A DNA stretch of 21,688 nucleotides from DATKDU01 sp035512595. GTDB taxonomy: Bacteria; Planctomycetota; Planctomycetia; Pirellulales; Pirellulaceae. Numbering within the stretch: position 1 is the stretch's first letter; each line of letters begins with the position of its first letter. Shown in pieces: positions 7,084 through 16,370 of this stretch. Location: contig DATKDU010000488.1 of the NCBI GenBank assembly GCA_035512595.1, positions 1 to 21,688 of the forward strand, given 5' to 3'. The translations under genes were made by a program, and so were the position numbers. The notes below the pieces were generated by a model. It had not been told where the DNA came from, searched no databases, and saw only the letters and a program-made list of their open reading frames with translations.

Positions 7084-7842
7084 TTAGACCGCACGACCGA
7101 GATAGGAGTGCATTCGCAATTTGTGGCCCAAGTGGTGAGCCAGGTAGTTATTCATGAGCCCGCGGATCTCGCCGAGCACCTTGCGGCCCGATGCTTCTAA
7201 ACCCTGAACCCTGAACCCTGAACCCTCTTCCGCCAGCCGCTTCATCCCCTCCAGTGCCGCCGCAGTCACGCTCACCACGCTCCGCTGCCCCGACCGGCAG
7301 CGGCCACACAGGACGCCGCCCGCAATCAGTCCAAAGGAGACCCGGCCCTCGCCGGCAATTGCCATTCCGCAACCGACACACTCGTCCAGCGAGGGCAAAT
7401 GCCCCAGCAGCTTGAGTGCCGCCAGCTCCAGCGCCAGCACGGTCGTCGCCACGGGAGCGTCGCCGTCGAGCTCGGCCAGCGCCCGGTTCGCTTCGTCGAA
7501 GAGCTCCGGGTGCGGGTCGTCCTCATCGGTCAATTCCGCCAGCAATTCGGCCACGTAATAGCCGGCATACAAGCGGGACAAATCGCGGGCTGCCACGCGG
7601 AACCGCCGCTCCAGCTTGGCTTCGGTCAGCAGGTCCAGGGCGTCCGACGATTTGTGGAGGAACAGTACGCGAACGAGCGCGAGCAGGTCAAGGGCAGCCT
7701 CGAACGGCCCTTTCGGCCGCCGGGCCCCCTTCGCCAGGGCCGAAATCTTGCCGAATTCTCGCGTAAAGAGCGTGACGACCAGGCTTGTCTCGCTGAACTC
7801 GACGAGCCGAAGGACAATTGCTAGCGACTTTTCGGCGGGCAT
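7084..7842 (-). CDS. recO: DNA repair protein RecO
   Basis: A 252-residue RecO, which with RecR helps load RecA onto SSB-coated DNA during gap repair and anneals complementary strands. The N-terminal OB fold starts SLAIVLRLVEFSETSLVVTL and includes the GKISALAKGARRPKG basic strand. The helical domain carries a four-cysteine zinc site: C155 and C158 (ECVGCG), C179 and C182 (CGRC). The C-terminal helix (RGLMNNYLAHHLG) is also family-typical. Residues about 206-215 (GSGFRVQGL region) are an in-frame insertion encoded by a 7-bp tandem repeat. The start is 16 bp after the ParE-like gene, so it may share that promoter. Confidence 0.92.
   Translation of the reverse strand: MPAEKSLAIVLRLVEFSETSLVVTLFTREFGKISALAKGARRPKGPFEAALDLLALVRVLFLHKSSDALDLLTEAKLERRFRVAARDLSRLYAGYYVAELLAELTDEDDPHPELFDEANRALAELDGDAPVATTVLALELAALKLLGHLPSLDECVGCGMAIAGEGRVSFGLIAGGVLCGRCRSGQRSVVSVTAAALEGMKRLAEEGSGFRVQGLEASGRKVLGEIRGLMNNYLAHHLGHKLRMHSYLGRAV
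7198..7225. repeat. Telomere-like 7-bp tandem repeat inside recO
   Basis: Four consecutive units, TAAACCC at 7198-7204 then TGAACCC at 7205-7211, 7212-7218 and 7219-7225, lie within recO. On the coding strand this is (GGGTTCA)3 GGGTTTA. At 28 bp it is not a multiple of three, so any insertion must have carried extra flanking bases to keep the frame. Confidence 0.95.
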
Positions 7843-7858
7843 GCACCTGGCTCCGCAA

Positions 7859-8173
7859 TCACGACGACTCCAGCGCTGCCAACCAGTTCATGCCGCCGTG
7901 TACGACCCTGAGAATCTCCACGCGGTTGTTTTCCCAGCGATAGACGGCCAAGTAGTTACGGCAGCCAGGCACGCGGATCCAGTGTACGGTCGGTAAATCT
8001 GGCCGCTCGACGCGGACGTGCATGCCAGATTCCGGCGCTACCGCCAGGAGATCAATCAGAGGATCCACGCCGTCAACCAACCGAACGGCTGGTGTGCGGC
8101 CGAATTTGCCCAGAACGCCGATGGCCGAATCAATGTCTGCGATGGATTGCTGTGACAGATCGACGGGGATCAT
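7859..8173 (-). CDS. RelE/ParE-family toxin
   Basis: A 104-residue protein of the RelE/ParE superfamily. The N-terminal helix (SQQSIADIDSAIGVLGKFG) and the terminal strands (RNYLAVYRWENNRVEILRVVHGG) are the usual hallmarks. RelE members cleave mRNA on the ribosome; ParE members poison gyrase; sequence alone does not say which. The ATG overlaps the antitoxin's stop by 4 bp (ATGA at 8170-8173), typical of translational coupling in toxin-antitoxin pairs. The toxin ends 16 bp before recO. Confidence 0.82.
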   Translation of the reverse strand: MIPVDLSQQSIADIDSAIGVLGKFGRTPAVRLVDGVDPLIDLLAVAPESGMHVRVERPDLPTVHWIRVPGCRNYLAVYRWENNRVEILRVVHGGMNWLAALESS

Positions 8174-8430
8174 GGCGGAAATTCGCCGCTGGCGACTCGA
8201 CGCTCGATCTCCGCCCGCTTCTGCCGCAGATACTCCCGTGGATCAACGCTCGCTGTCCCGGACCGCAACCCTTTGAGGATTTCCATCTCCAACTCCTCCT
8301 TGGCAACGCGGATGCGGTCGCGCTCCACAAGATCCAAGAGATAATCGGTCTCGGACTTGAATCCACCCGCCAGCGTTTGCGAGCGGATGAACTCCGTGAT
8401 GGGATTCGGAAAATCAAATTGAATGGTCAT
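8170..8430 (-). CDS. ParD-like antitoxin
   Basis: An 86-residue protein preceding and overlapping the ParE-like toxin. The N-terminus (MTIQFDFPNPITEFIRSQ) and the helix GGFKSETDYLLDLVERD fit a ParD-type ribbon-helix-helix DNA-binding domain. The C-terminal charged helix (LRQKRAEIERRVASGEF) would bind and neutralise the toxin. A GGGAG lies about 6 nt before the ATG. Like other ParD antitoxins it would be expected to repress its own promoter, which should lie in 8431-8551. Confidence 0.8.
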   Translation of the reverse strand: MTIQFDFPNPITEFIRSQTLAGGFKSETDYLLDLVERDRIRVAKEELEMEILKGLRSGTASVDPREYLRQKRAEIERRVASGEFPP

Positions 8431-8551
8431 GGTGGCTCCCGGTAGGAAGGTTCAACCCAATTCTACCTCCAGGCTGGACAAACGGCCAACGTGGCAAGTC
8501 GGTCCTCGCCGAATCAACGGATTGCGGTCGGGCGACTACCGACTGGTTCGT

Positions 8552-9253
8552 CTACTTCAATTCCTTGACGTAGATATTCCGGAAGTACAGCTTGTTGCCG
8601 TGGTTTTGCAGTTCGATGGGCCCTGTGGCGGGGGCCGGCTTGTCGCGCTCCCAGTAGTTTTCCAGGGTCACGTTATCGACCACTAGCTTGCCGTTGAGGT
8701 GGATCGTCACTTTGTCGCCGACCACCTTGATGTGGAACGTGTTCCACTCGCCGATCGGGTTGTCCGCGCGGACCAGCGGGAACCGATCGCTCTTCTGGTT
8801 GTTCCACAGGCTGCCGGATCCCTTTTCCTCGCCATTCTTGGTGTTGGGGCTATTGAACGGGTCCCAGATTTGAACTTGCGGAATGCCGCGGAGGTAGATG
8901 CCGCTGTCGCCGCGCTCGTGGATCTTCCAATCGACGTAGAGTTCGAAGTCGCCGTAGTCCTTGGCCGTGCAGAGGCTGTCCCCCTTGCCGTCGAAGACGA
9001 GGATGCCGTCTTCGGCCTTCCAGTGGTCGCGCATCTTCTGGTCGGCGACCTCCTGGGCCTTGGCCAAGTCTTCCTTGCTCATCGCGGCCCGCGTCTTGGG
9101 ATTGCCGACGAGCCCTTTCCAGCCGGTCAGGTCTTTGCCGTTGAACAGGGCGGTAAAACCCTCGGGAGGCGTGTTGAGCTTGCCTTCCTCGGCCGTAGCG
9201 AATGAAACGAGGACCAGCGACGCGGCAATTGCACCAGCCAAAAACCTTCTCAT
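8552..9253 (-). CDS. Secreted DUF1080 (3-keto-disaccharide hydrolase) protein
   Basis: A 233-residue protein with a signal peptide (about 1-21, ending SFATAEE) and one DUF1080 domain, a concanavalin-like beta-sandwich. Characteristic segments are EGFTALFNGKDLTGWKG, DFELYVDWKIHERGDSGIYLRG, NPIGEWNTFHIKVVGDKVTIHLNG and the closing LYFRNIYVKELK. Some DUF1080 members hydrolyse 3-keto-glucosides and related disaccharides; most are untested. An AGGAG lies 8 nt before the ATG. It is a single gene between two toxin-antitoxin modules, divergent from the Phd/PIN pair. No partner oxidoreductase is present here. Confidence 0.9.
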   Translation of the reverse strand: MRRFLAGAIAASLVLVSFATAEEGKLNTPPEGFTALFNGKDLTGWKGLVGNPKTRAAMSKEDLAKAQEVADQKMRDHWKAEDGILVFDGKGDSLCTAKDYGDFELYVDWKIHERGDSGIYLRGIPQVQIWDPFNSPNTKNGEEKGSGSLWNNQKSDRFPLVRADNPIGEWNTFHIKVVGDKVTIHLNGKLVVDNVTLENYWERDKPAPATGPIELQNHGNKLYFRNIYVKELK

Positions 9254-9380
9254 GGCGCGAACTCCTGGGCACAGGGGAATACTTTACGACAATGCGAGGA
9301 TTCTACTCCAAACGAATGGCTCGTGCAGCGGTTATCGTCACCTTGCGATGCCGATTCAGTGCAGCACCAAAGAAATCATG

Positions 9381-9409
9381 TGGCCAAACCGCAATCCCAG
9401 GTCTAGAAT
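9381..9409 (+). promoter_or_regulatory. Candidate sigma70-type promoter for the Phd/PIN module
   Basis: TGGCCA at 9381-9386 and TAGAAT at 9404-9409 are spaced by 17 bp, matching 4 of 6 and 5 of 6 consensus positions. The -10 element ends only 6 bp before the antitoxin ATG at 9416, so transcription would begin at or next to the start codon. No Shine-Dalgarno sequence is seen there. This is a pattern match only. Confidence 0.3.
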
Positions 9410-9415
9410 CAAAAC

Positions 9416-9655
9416 ATGAAAACCATCAGCGTCGATGAGATTCAGCGCGATCCGCAAGCGGTACTGCAGCGGGTCGAGGGGGGGGAGGCGTTCCTCGTGC
9501 TGCGCGGCAGTCAGGCCGTTGCCGAGATCAAGCCGCTTGCCGGCCGGGGCGGTCAGCCGCGGCCGTTTGGATTGTGCGCAGGCGAGTTTGTCGTCCCGGA
9601 CGATTTTGACGCTCCTCTTCCCGAGAACATCCGTCAGGAGTTTGAAGGCGCATGA
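9416..9655 (+). CDS. Phd/YefM-like antitoxin
   Basis: A 79-residue antitoxin. The N-terminus (MKTISVDEIQRDPQAVLQRV) and the strand-turn EAFLVLRGSQAVAEIKPL match the Phd/YefM fold. The C-terminal tail (AGEFVVPDDFDAPLPENI) is the segment that commonly wraps around PIN toxins. It overlaps the toxin gene by 4 bp (ATGA at 9652-9655). No clear Shine-Dalgarno precedes the ATG. Confidence 0.85.
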   Translation: MKTISVDEIQRDPQAVLQRVEGGEAFLVLRGSQAVAEIKPLAGRGGQPRPFGLCAGEFVVPDDFDAPLPENIRQEFEGA

Positions 9656-10035
9656 GGCTCCTGTTGGATACTCATGTGTTTCTGTGGTACATCACCGGCG
9701 ACATGCGTTTACCGGCGACGTTTGAAACTGCAATCCGAGAGCCGGCAAACGACGTCTACTTGAGCGTCGCTTCCATTTGGGAAGCGGTGATCAAGCATGG
9801 CGCGGGAAAGCTCCCCCTGCCGGCCCCGCCAGAGGAATTCCTTCCACGGCAACGCATCGCCCATCAGATTCAGAGCCTGTCGCTGGACGAGGAGGCGCTG
9901 GTTCATCTGGCACGGCTGCCGCTGCTGCATCGCGATCCGTTCGATCGTGCGCTGTTGGCCCAGGCGTTACAGCACGACCTGACGCTGGTGACGGTCGATA
10001 GCACGATCAAGGGTTACTTACCTAAGCTGGTCTGA
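9652..10035 (+). CDS. PIN-domain toxin (VapC-like)
   Basis: A 127-residue PIN-domain ribonuclease. The acidic metal-binding residues are present: D6 (LLLDTH), E44 (SIWEAV), D95 with D98 (HRDPFDR), and D116 (TVDS). The spacing and the LLDTHVFLW start are typical of PIN toxins paired with Phd-like antitoxins, which cleave RNA, often tRNA or rRNA. All catalytic residues are intact, so the toxin is probably active. It is translationally coupled to the antitoxin. Between its stop and the convergent glmS there are 133 bp without a gene. Confidence 0.9.
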   Translation: MRLLLDTHVFLWYITGDMRLPATFETAIREPANDVYLSVASIWEAVIKHGAGKLPLPAPPEEFLPRQRIAHQIQSLSLDEEALVHLARLPLLHRDPFDRALLAQALQHDLTLVTVDSTIKGYLPKLV

Positions 10036-10088
10036 TCGTGATGACGGAGTAAGCAGCGTGGAGAGAGGCGAATCGCTCGCGCCCCCGC

Positions 10089-10112
10089 CTTCCTGTCCCT
10101 CATCTTCCTGTC
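10089..10112. repeat. Two-copy 15-bp-period direct repeat
   Basis: CTTCCTGTC occurs at 10089-10097 and 10104-10112, a 15-bp period, in the short gap between the PIN toxin and glmS. The flanks are C/T-rich. It may be a remnant of a longer short-period repeat. Confidence 0.5.
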
Positions 10113-10168
10113 TGCTTCCCCCTTCTCAGTCGCCGAATTGCTCCACGCCCGGTGGAAAGAACCCCCTT

Positions 10169-12043
<1,875 letters not shown>

Positions 12044-12314
12044 CTGGGCACTCCTTGGGGTACGCGGCCGATTCTCCATTCGTCGGCCAGCGCACCGCAA
12101 AGTCTAGGTCGCGAGCCGGGCACCGATTTCTTCATCGTATCGATCCTGCGGATTCTGCCGAAGGTCGCCTTCACGATTCCTTCAAACTGGCGGCACCAAA
12201 TCTTCACGGGTTCCTCACGCAATTCACACCGCTAGCTCCTGCCCGCTTCATTTCCCTGTGGACACTACAGGGGAGAAACGGACGCCTCAGCGTTCACCCT
12301 TTAGGAAGCTCGCG

Positions 12315-13475
12315 ATGAACCTCGAACGCAACGATCCGCAATGCCGGCGAAACGGACTCCGCCGGGCATTCACCCTGGTCGAAATGCTGGTGGTCATCGC
12401 GATCATCGGCATCCTGGTGGCATTATTGCTGCCGGCGCTGCAAGTCGCCCGCGAAGCCGCCCGCAATGCCCAGTGCAAAAACAATCTGCGGCAGATCGGG
12501 GCCGCACTGCTGGAACGGACAAGCCGGCACAACGGCCAGTGGTGCTCGGGAGCGTTCGACTGGCTGCGGGACGGGGCGGTCACCGATTACGGCTGGGTCG
12601 CCGACCTGGTCAATACGGGGACCCCCGTCGGCAAACAGCTCTGTCCCTCCAACAGCGCCCGCGGGAGCGAGACGCTGGCCGATCTGCTCAACGTGGACGC
12701 GAGCAGCTTTTCCACAAATCCGTGCGTCCCCCTGCTGGGTAAGCCGCCGCAGATCGCGCCGGACGGAACACCGCTGCCCGCGCCGTGCATGACGATCTGC
12801 ACAACGTCGCTCGCCTCGGGGCCCAGCGAGCCCCGCCGCCAGTTGGTCGAGCAGCAAATATGGCTGCGGCATTTCAACACCAACTACACGGCGAGCTGGT
12901 TTCTCGTGCGGGGCGGGGTCTCGATCGACAGTTCAGGAAATCTGCGGGAGAACAAGCCTGGCTGCGGCGTGGGCCTGTGGAATCCCAACAGTTGCACCGG
13001 TCCGCTGCGACTGGGTCATTTGGACGTGTCGGGGGTCTCGGGAAATTTCGTCCCGCTGCTGGGGGACGGCGCGCCGACGACCACCACCCTGCCGGCACAA
13101 CTGGGGAATCTCTCGGCGGGAGAGCCGCTCGTCCCGCCGTACACGGCCGGCCCCGTCCTGGTGCTGTCGTACAACGGCATCCCGCCGCTCAATCCGCCGG
13201 TGTTCGCCGCGGGCACGCCCCGCGACGGACCGAGCGGCTGGTGGACGGTGTGGAACAAGCAGGTGCTCCAGGACTACCGCAACTTCGGCATGGTACACCG
13301 CCATTCGTGCAACATCGTGTTTGCCGACGGCAGCGTGCGCTCGATCAACGACCCGAATCAGGACGGCAAGCTCAACAACGGCTTCACGGCCGTGGGCGGC
13401 TTTGCCGACGCGGTCAATGAAGTCGAAGAGAACGATTTTTTCAGCTTGTATTCCATCTCCGCAAAGAGGTTCTAA
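12315..13475 (+). CDS. DUF1559 pseudopilin-like protein, copy 1
   Basis: A 386-residue DUF1559 protein with a type II secretion/type IV pilin N-terminus: a basic leader (residues 1-18), then FTLVEMLVVIAIIGILVALL, with the conserved glutamate at +5 (E23). Residue -1 is alanine rather than glycine. The N-terminal helix continues AREAARNAQCKNNLRQIG. The C-terminal H-x-DG block, RHSCNIVFADGSVRSINDP, is the DUF1559 signature. These proteins are hugely expanded in planctomycetes; their function is uncertain. The frame is open from 12258, but AGGAAG sits before the ATG at 12315 and the leader length fits. The 270 bp shared with glmS include a small hairpin (12254-12272). It is paralogous to the next gene. 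Confidence 0.88.
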   Translation: MNLERNDPQCRRNGLRRAFTLVEMLVVIAIIGILVALLLPALQVAREAARNAQCKNNLRQIGAALLERTSRHNGQWCSGAFDWLRDGAVTDYGWVADLVNTGTPVGKQLCPSNSARGSETLADLLNVDASSFSTNPCVPLLGKPPQIAPDGTPLPAPCMTICTTSLASGPSEPRRQLVEQQIWLRHFNTNYTASWFLVRGGVSIDSSGNLRENKPGCGVGLWNPNSCTGPLRLGHLDVSGVSGNFVPLLGDGAPTTTTLPAQLGNLSAGEPLVPPYTAGPVLVLSYNGIPPLNPPVFAAGTPRDGPSGWWTVWNKQVLQDYRNFGMVHRHSCNIVFADGSVRSINDPNQDGKLNNGFTAVGGFADAVNEVEENDFFSLYSISAKRF

Positions 13476-13681
13476 AGCGTTTGAGTCGCGGAACATTGCC
13501 CATCCACGGACTCGGAAAGGAGGTTGCCCCCGCAGGATCGCGTTCATCAGGGTTAGTTCCTTCAGTCAACTGGCTGCGAATTCCCACGCGGATTCGCGGC
13601 AACGCTCCCGCAAGTCGCCCACGTTACGAATTCACAACTCCCACGGTTCTCGTTTTTCCCAATTTCAGGAGAGAAGTTCCT

Positions 13682-15001
13682 ATGAAACGTCGTGGTTTTA
13701 CCCTCATCGAATTGCTGGTGGTCATTGCGATCATCGGCATTCTGGTGGCGCTCTTGCTGCCGGCCGTCACGCGTGCCCGTGAAGCCGCCCGCAATGCCGC
13801 CTGCAAGAACAACCTCCGCCAATTTGGCATCGGCATTCATCTGTTTGCCGACAAGGACCCCAACGGCCGGTACTGCTCCGGCGCTTATGACTTCCGCCGC
13901 GACGGCTGCCCCGACACTTGGGGCTGGGTAGCTGACCTGGTCAATATCAACGCGGGCAAGCCGCAGGAAATGATCTGCCCCAGCAACCCGCTGGTCTTGA
14001 GCGAGAAGATCAACGACATGATCGGCAAGAACACCAATCAGCCCAGTTCTGACTTGCCCCCGTCGATGGTCAATCGCCTGACGCAGGGTATCTGCGGGCA
14101 GGGAAGCTGGGGAGGCGCCAGCGGCACCAGTGCCACCGCCTTCTTTGGCGGCACGGCGGTGGCTCCGGCCGACCACGAGCGGTCGCAGTTGGTCGCTCGC
14201 GCGTTTCTCGACCGCGGAATTGGTTCCACCAACTATGCCGCGTCGTGGTTTTTCGTCCGCAGTGCGCCCCGCTACACGTTTACCAGCAGCGGCGGCGTTA
14301 CCGACATCCTCACGTCGAAAGACCCAGCCTCCCCGCTGGGGGAAGGCCTCAAAGGTTTGGGCATGTCGGCCGGCCCGCTAACCCGGCGTCTGCTGGAAGG
14401 GGGCTCGCGTCCGACTTCGATCGTCTCGCTCTTGGGCGATGGTTCCCCCGGCGATATCAACGAAGCGGCACTGATCGACACCGTCGAGTACGGACCGAAC
14501 GATCCTTGGGCGCTCGCGGCCGGCAACACGCAGGCCACGCAGGCGAAGGTCTTTGCCGTGCAAGGCTCGCTGCTGACCGAGTCCTTCAACGACGGACCGG
14601 CTTACTGGGATACAGGCACAAGCACCTTGTCGTTGATCCTTTCGGAAGGGGCCGTTCTCACCGACCAGATCGCCTGCGAGAAGCCCAAGACGGGAGGAAA
14701 CTGCGCCGCTCCGCTGGGGCCCAACGGCTCGCTCGGCCAGCGGACTTACCTGCAGGACACGCGCGACTGGTTCGCCGTCCATGCCGGAAGCTGCAACGTC
14801 CTGATGGCCGACGGTTCGGTCCGCGAATTCAACGACACCAACGGCGACAAGTTCCTCAACCCCGGCTTTCCCGTTCCGACGAACTTGACCCAGCCCCAAT
14901 ACGCCACGATCGGATTCACCGATGGGACGGTCGAGTTGCAGCCGGGCGAAATCTATTCCGGCGTGTTCCTCCAGGACTTGACCAAGTTCAAGTTTGAATA
15001 G
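13682..15001 (+). CDS. DUF1559 pseudopilin-like protein, copy 2
   Basis: A 439-residue DUF1559 protein. The prepilin leader is only MKRRG, followed by FTLIELLVVIAIIGILVALL, with glycine at -1 and glutamate at +5 (E10), so prepilin peptidase cleavage after G5 is expected. The C-terminal block HAGSCNVLMADGSVREFND is the family signature. It shares distinctive internal segments with copy 1 (for example CSGAYDF.RDG and GWVADLVN against CSGAFDW.RDG and GWVADLVN, and a CPSN motif), indicating duplication followed by divergence. The frame is open from 13481, but AGGAGAGAAGTTCCT precedes the ATG at 13682. The 206 bp between the copies hold no gene. Confidence 0.9.
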   Translation: MKRRGFTLIELLVVIAIIGILVALLLPAVTRAREAARNAACKNNLRQFGIGIHLFADKDPNGRYCSGAYDFRRDGCPDTWGWVADLVNINAGKPQEMICPSNPLVLSEKINDMIGKNTNQPSSDLPPSMVNRLTQGICGQGSWGGASGTSATAFFGGTAVAPADHERSQLVARAFLDRGIGSTNYAASWFFVRSAPRYTFTSSGGVTDILTSKDPASPLGEGLKGLGMSAGPLTRRLLEGGSRPTSIVSLLGDGSPGDINEAALIDTVEYGPNDPWALAAGNTQATQAKVFAVQGSLLTESFNDGPAYWDTGTSTLSLILSEGAVLTDQIACEKPKTGGNCAAPLGPNGSLGQRTYLQDTRDWFAVHAGSCNVLMADGSVREFNDTNGDKFLNPGFPVPTNLTQPQYATIGFTDGTVELQPGEIYSGVFLQDLTKFKFE

Positions 15002-15068
15002 GACCAACCGGTCGGCATCGTGAAGGTCTGAGAATGGTTGCCGTGACGATCTAACGATCGCCAATCGT

Positions 15069-15109
15069 GGCAGGCGAGGAGCTTCTCCTCGCCTGCCTTC
15101 TCGCGTTTT
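15069..15109 (+). terminator. Strong intrinsic terminator after the DUF1559 pair
   Basis: A perfect 13-bp stem, GGCAGGCGAGGAG (15069-15081) with its complement (15085-15097), closes a 3-nt loop. It is followed by TTCTCGCGTTTT. The T-run is slightly distant from the stem, but the hairpin is very stable. It separates the DUF1559 gene from the downstream DUF1573/PilM operon. Confidence 0.8.
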
Positions 15110-15146
15110 GTCTGAATGAATGCATTACCGTTTTGAGGAGCCGCGA

Positions 15147-16340
15147 ATGCTCGGCCGCACGCTTGTGTTTCTGGGTGGTGGAGTGCTCTTGGTCGGCGGG
15201 CTGACCGCGATTGCCGCTTCCAATGTGACGTTTCTTTACGACCATCCCCGAGCGCCCGATGCGCGGATCATCGTGGACAGCAAGGGAGCCCGTATCGACC
15301 TGGAGGCGGTCAAGCGCCAGGTCGCCAAGGAAACGGGAGTCGCCGGATTGCCGCGGGCCGCGGTGCTGGTCACCGACTACGACTTTGGCACGATGGACCC
15401 GCTTACCAGTGGGACCTACGACTTTGAAATCAAAAACGTCGGCGATGCGCCGCTGCACCTCAAGCTGGGGCCGACCAGTTGCAAATGCACCCTCAGCGGT
15501 CTGTCGGCCGACAAGCTGCCGCCCGGTGCAACAGGCAAAATCCGCCTGGAATGGTTCACCGGCCGCCAACAAACCCGCTTCGAGCAGACGGCGGTCCTCT
15601 ACTCCAATGACCCCACGCAGAAGCACATCGCACTCGGCGTCAGCGGCAAAGTGCGGATGCTTGTCGGCTTCGATCAAGAGCAGCTCGTCGTCGATCGGCT
15701 CGAGCCCGACAAGTCGGTTACGAAGGAAGTGCTCGTCTATTCCCAAATGTGGGAGCAGTTTGAGGTGATCGAGTTTGGAACGTCGCTGGCGGGGGTCACG
15801 TTCGCATCCGAGCCGGTCGCTCCAGCAGACGCCGGCGACCTGGAAGCCCTCAGCGTCCAGCGGATCAAGGTCACGATTCCCGGCACCCTCCCCCAGGGAG
15901 AATTCAGCGACACGCTGCGATTCCGCGTCCAACCGCCGGACGCGGATGCCAAGCCGGTGGACGTGACGGTCCCACTGCACGGCCGCGTCCTCCGCCGGCT
16001 GTCGATCTATGGGCAGGGAATCTTGGGGGAAGGGATCATTGAGATGGGGACCGTCCCCCGCGGCGTCGGCAAGACGATCAACCTGGTGGTCAAGGTCCGC
16101 GATCCGCAAGTTGACCTGAGCGTCCGCGACGTGCAGATCACGCCGCAGTTCCTCAAGGCCAGCCTCCAGCCGCGCGAAAAGGACCGCATCTCCGGCCTCT
16201 ACGACCTGGCGGTGGAGCTTCCCGATGACATCGAGCCCTGCACCTACCTCGGCAATCCCAGCGGCGAGCTGAGGATCGACTTCGATCATCCGCGGATCGA
16301 GGACCTCACGCTCGACGTTCACTTCGCCGTCGCGCCGTAA
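15147..16340 (+). CDS. DUF1573-containing exported protein
   Basis: A 397-residue protein with an N-terminal hydrophobic segment (about 5-24) serving as signal peptide or anchor. A DUF1573 Ig-like (ASH/HYDIN-like) domain follows at about 75-170, with FEIKNVGDAPLHLKLGPTSC and the family's CxC (C112, C114), then VLYSNDPTQKHIALGVSG. The remainder (about 170-397) is further beta-sandwich-like sequence of the same general type. DUF1573 proteins are common in planctomycetes and Bacteroidetes; no reaction is known. An ATG nine codons upstream (15120) is possible, but GAGGAG is placed correctly for 15147. It is 30 bp upstream of the PilM-like gene, so they probably form an operon. Confidence 0.82.
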   Translation: MLGRTLVFLGGGVLLVGGLTAIAASNVTFLYDHPRAPDARIIVDSKGARIDLEAVKRQVAKETGVAGLPRAAVLVTDYDFGTMDPLTSGTYDFEIKNVGDAPLHLKLGPTSCKCTLSGLSADKLPPGATGKIRLEWFTGRQQTRFEQTAVLYSNDPTQKHIALGVSGKVRMLVGFDQEQLVVDRLEPDKSVTKEVLVYSQMWEQFEVIEFGTSLAGVTFASEPVAPADAGDLEALSVQRIKVTIPGTLPQGEFSDTLRFRVQPPDADAKPVDVTVPLHGRVLRRLSIYGQGILGEGIIEMGTVPRGVGKTINLVVKVRDPQVDLSVRDVQITPQFLKASLQPREKDRISGLYDLAVELPDDIEPCTYLGNPSGELRIDFDHPRIEDLTLDVHFAVAP

Positions 16341-16370
16341 GCCTTCGCCTCTCTGCGCCAGGATGAGTCC

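Noticed and set aside
7198..7225. A CRISPR-like or telomere array
   Set aside because: Only four 7-bp units with no spacers, inside a coding sequence; it is a microsatellite-type repeat.
12044..12314. A glmS ribozyme or riboswitch upstream of glmS
   Set aside because: No glmS ribozyme core was recognised; the leader has an ordinary AAGGAG ribosome-binding site.
15051..16322. A 423-codon minus-strand frame opposite the DUF1573 gene
   Set aside because: The plus strand carries a signal segment, the CxC motif and a proper Shine-Dalgarno; the antisense frame has none of these.
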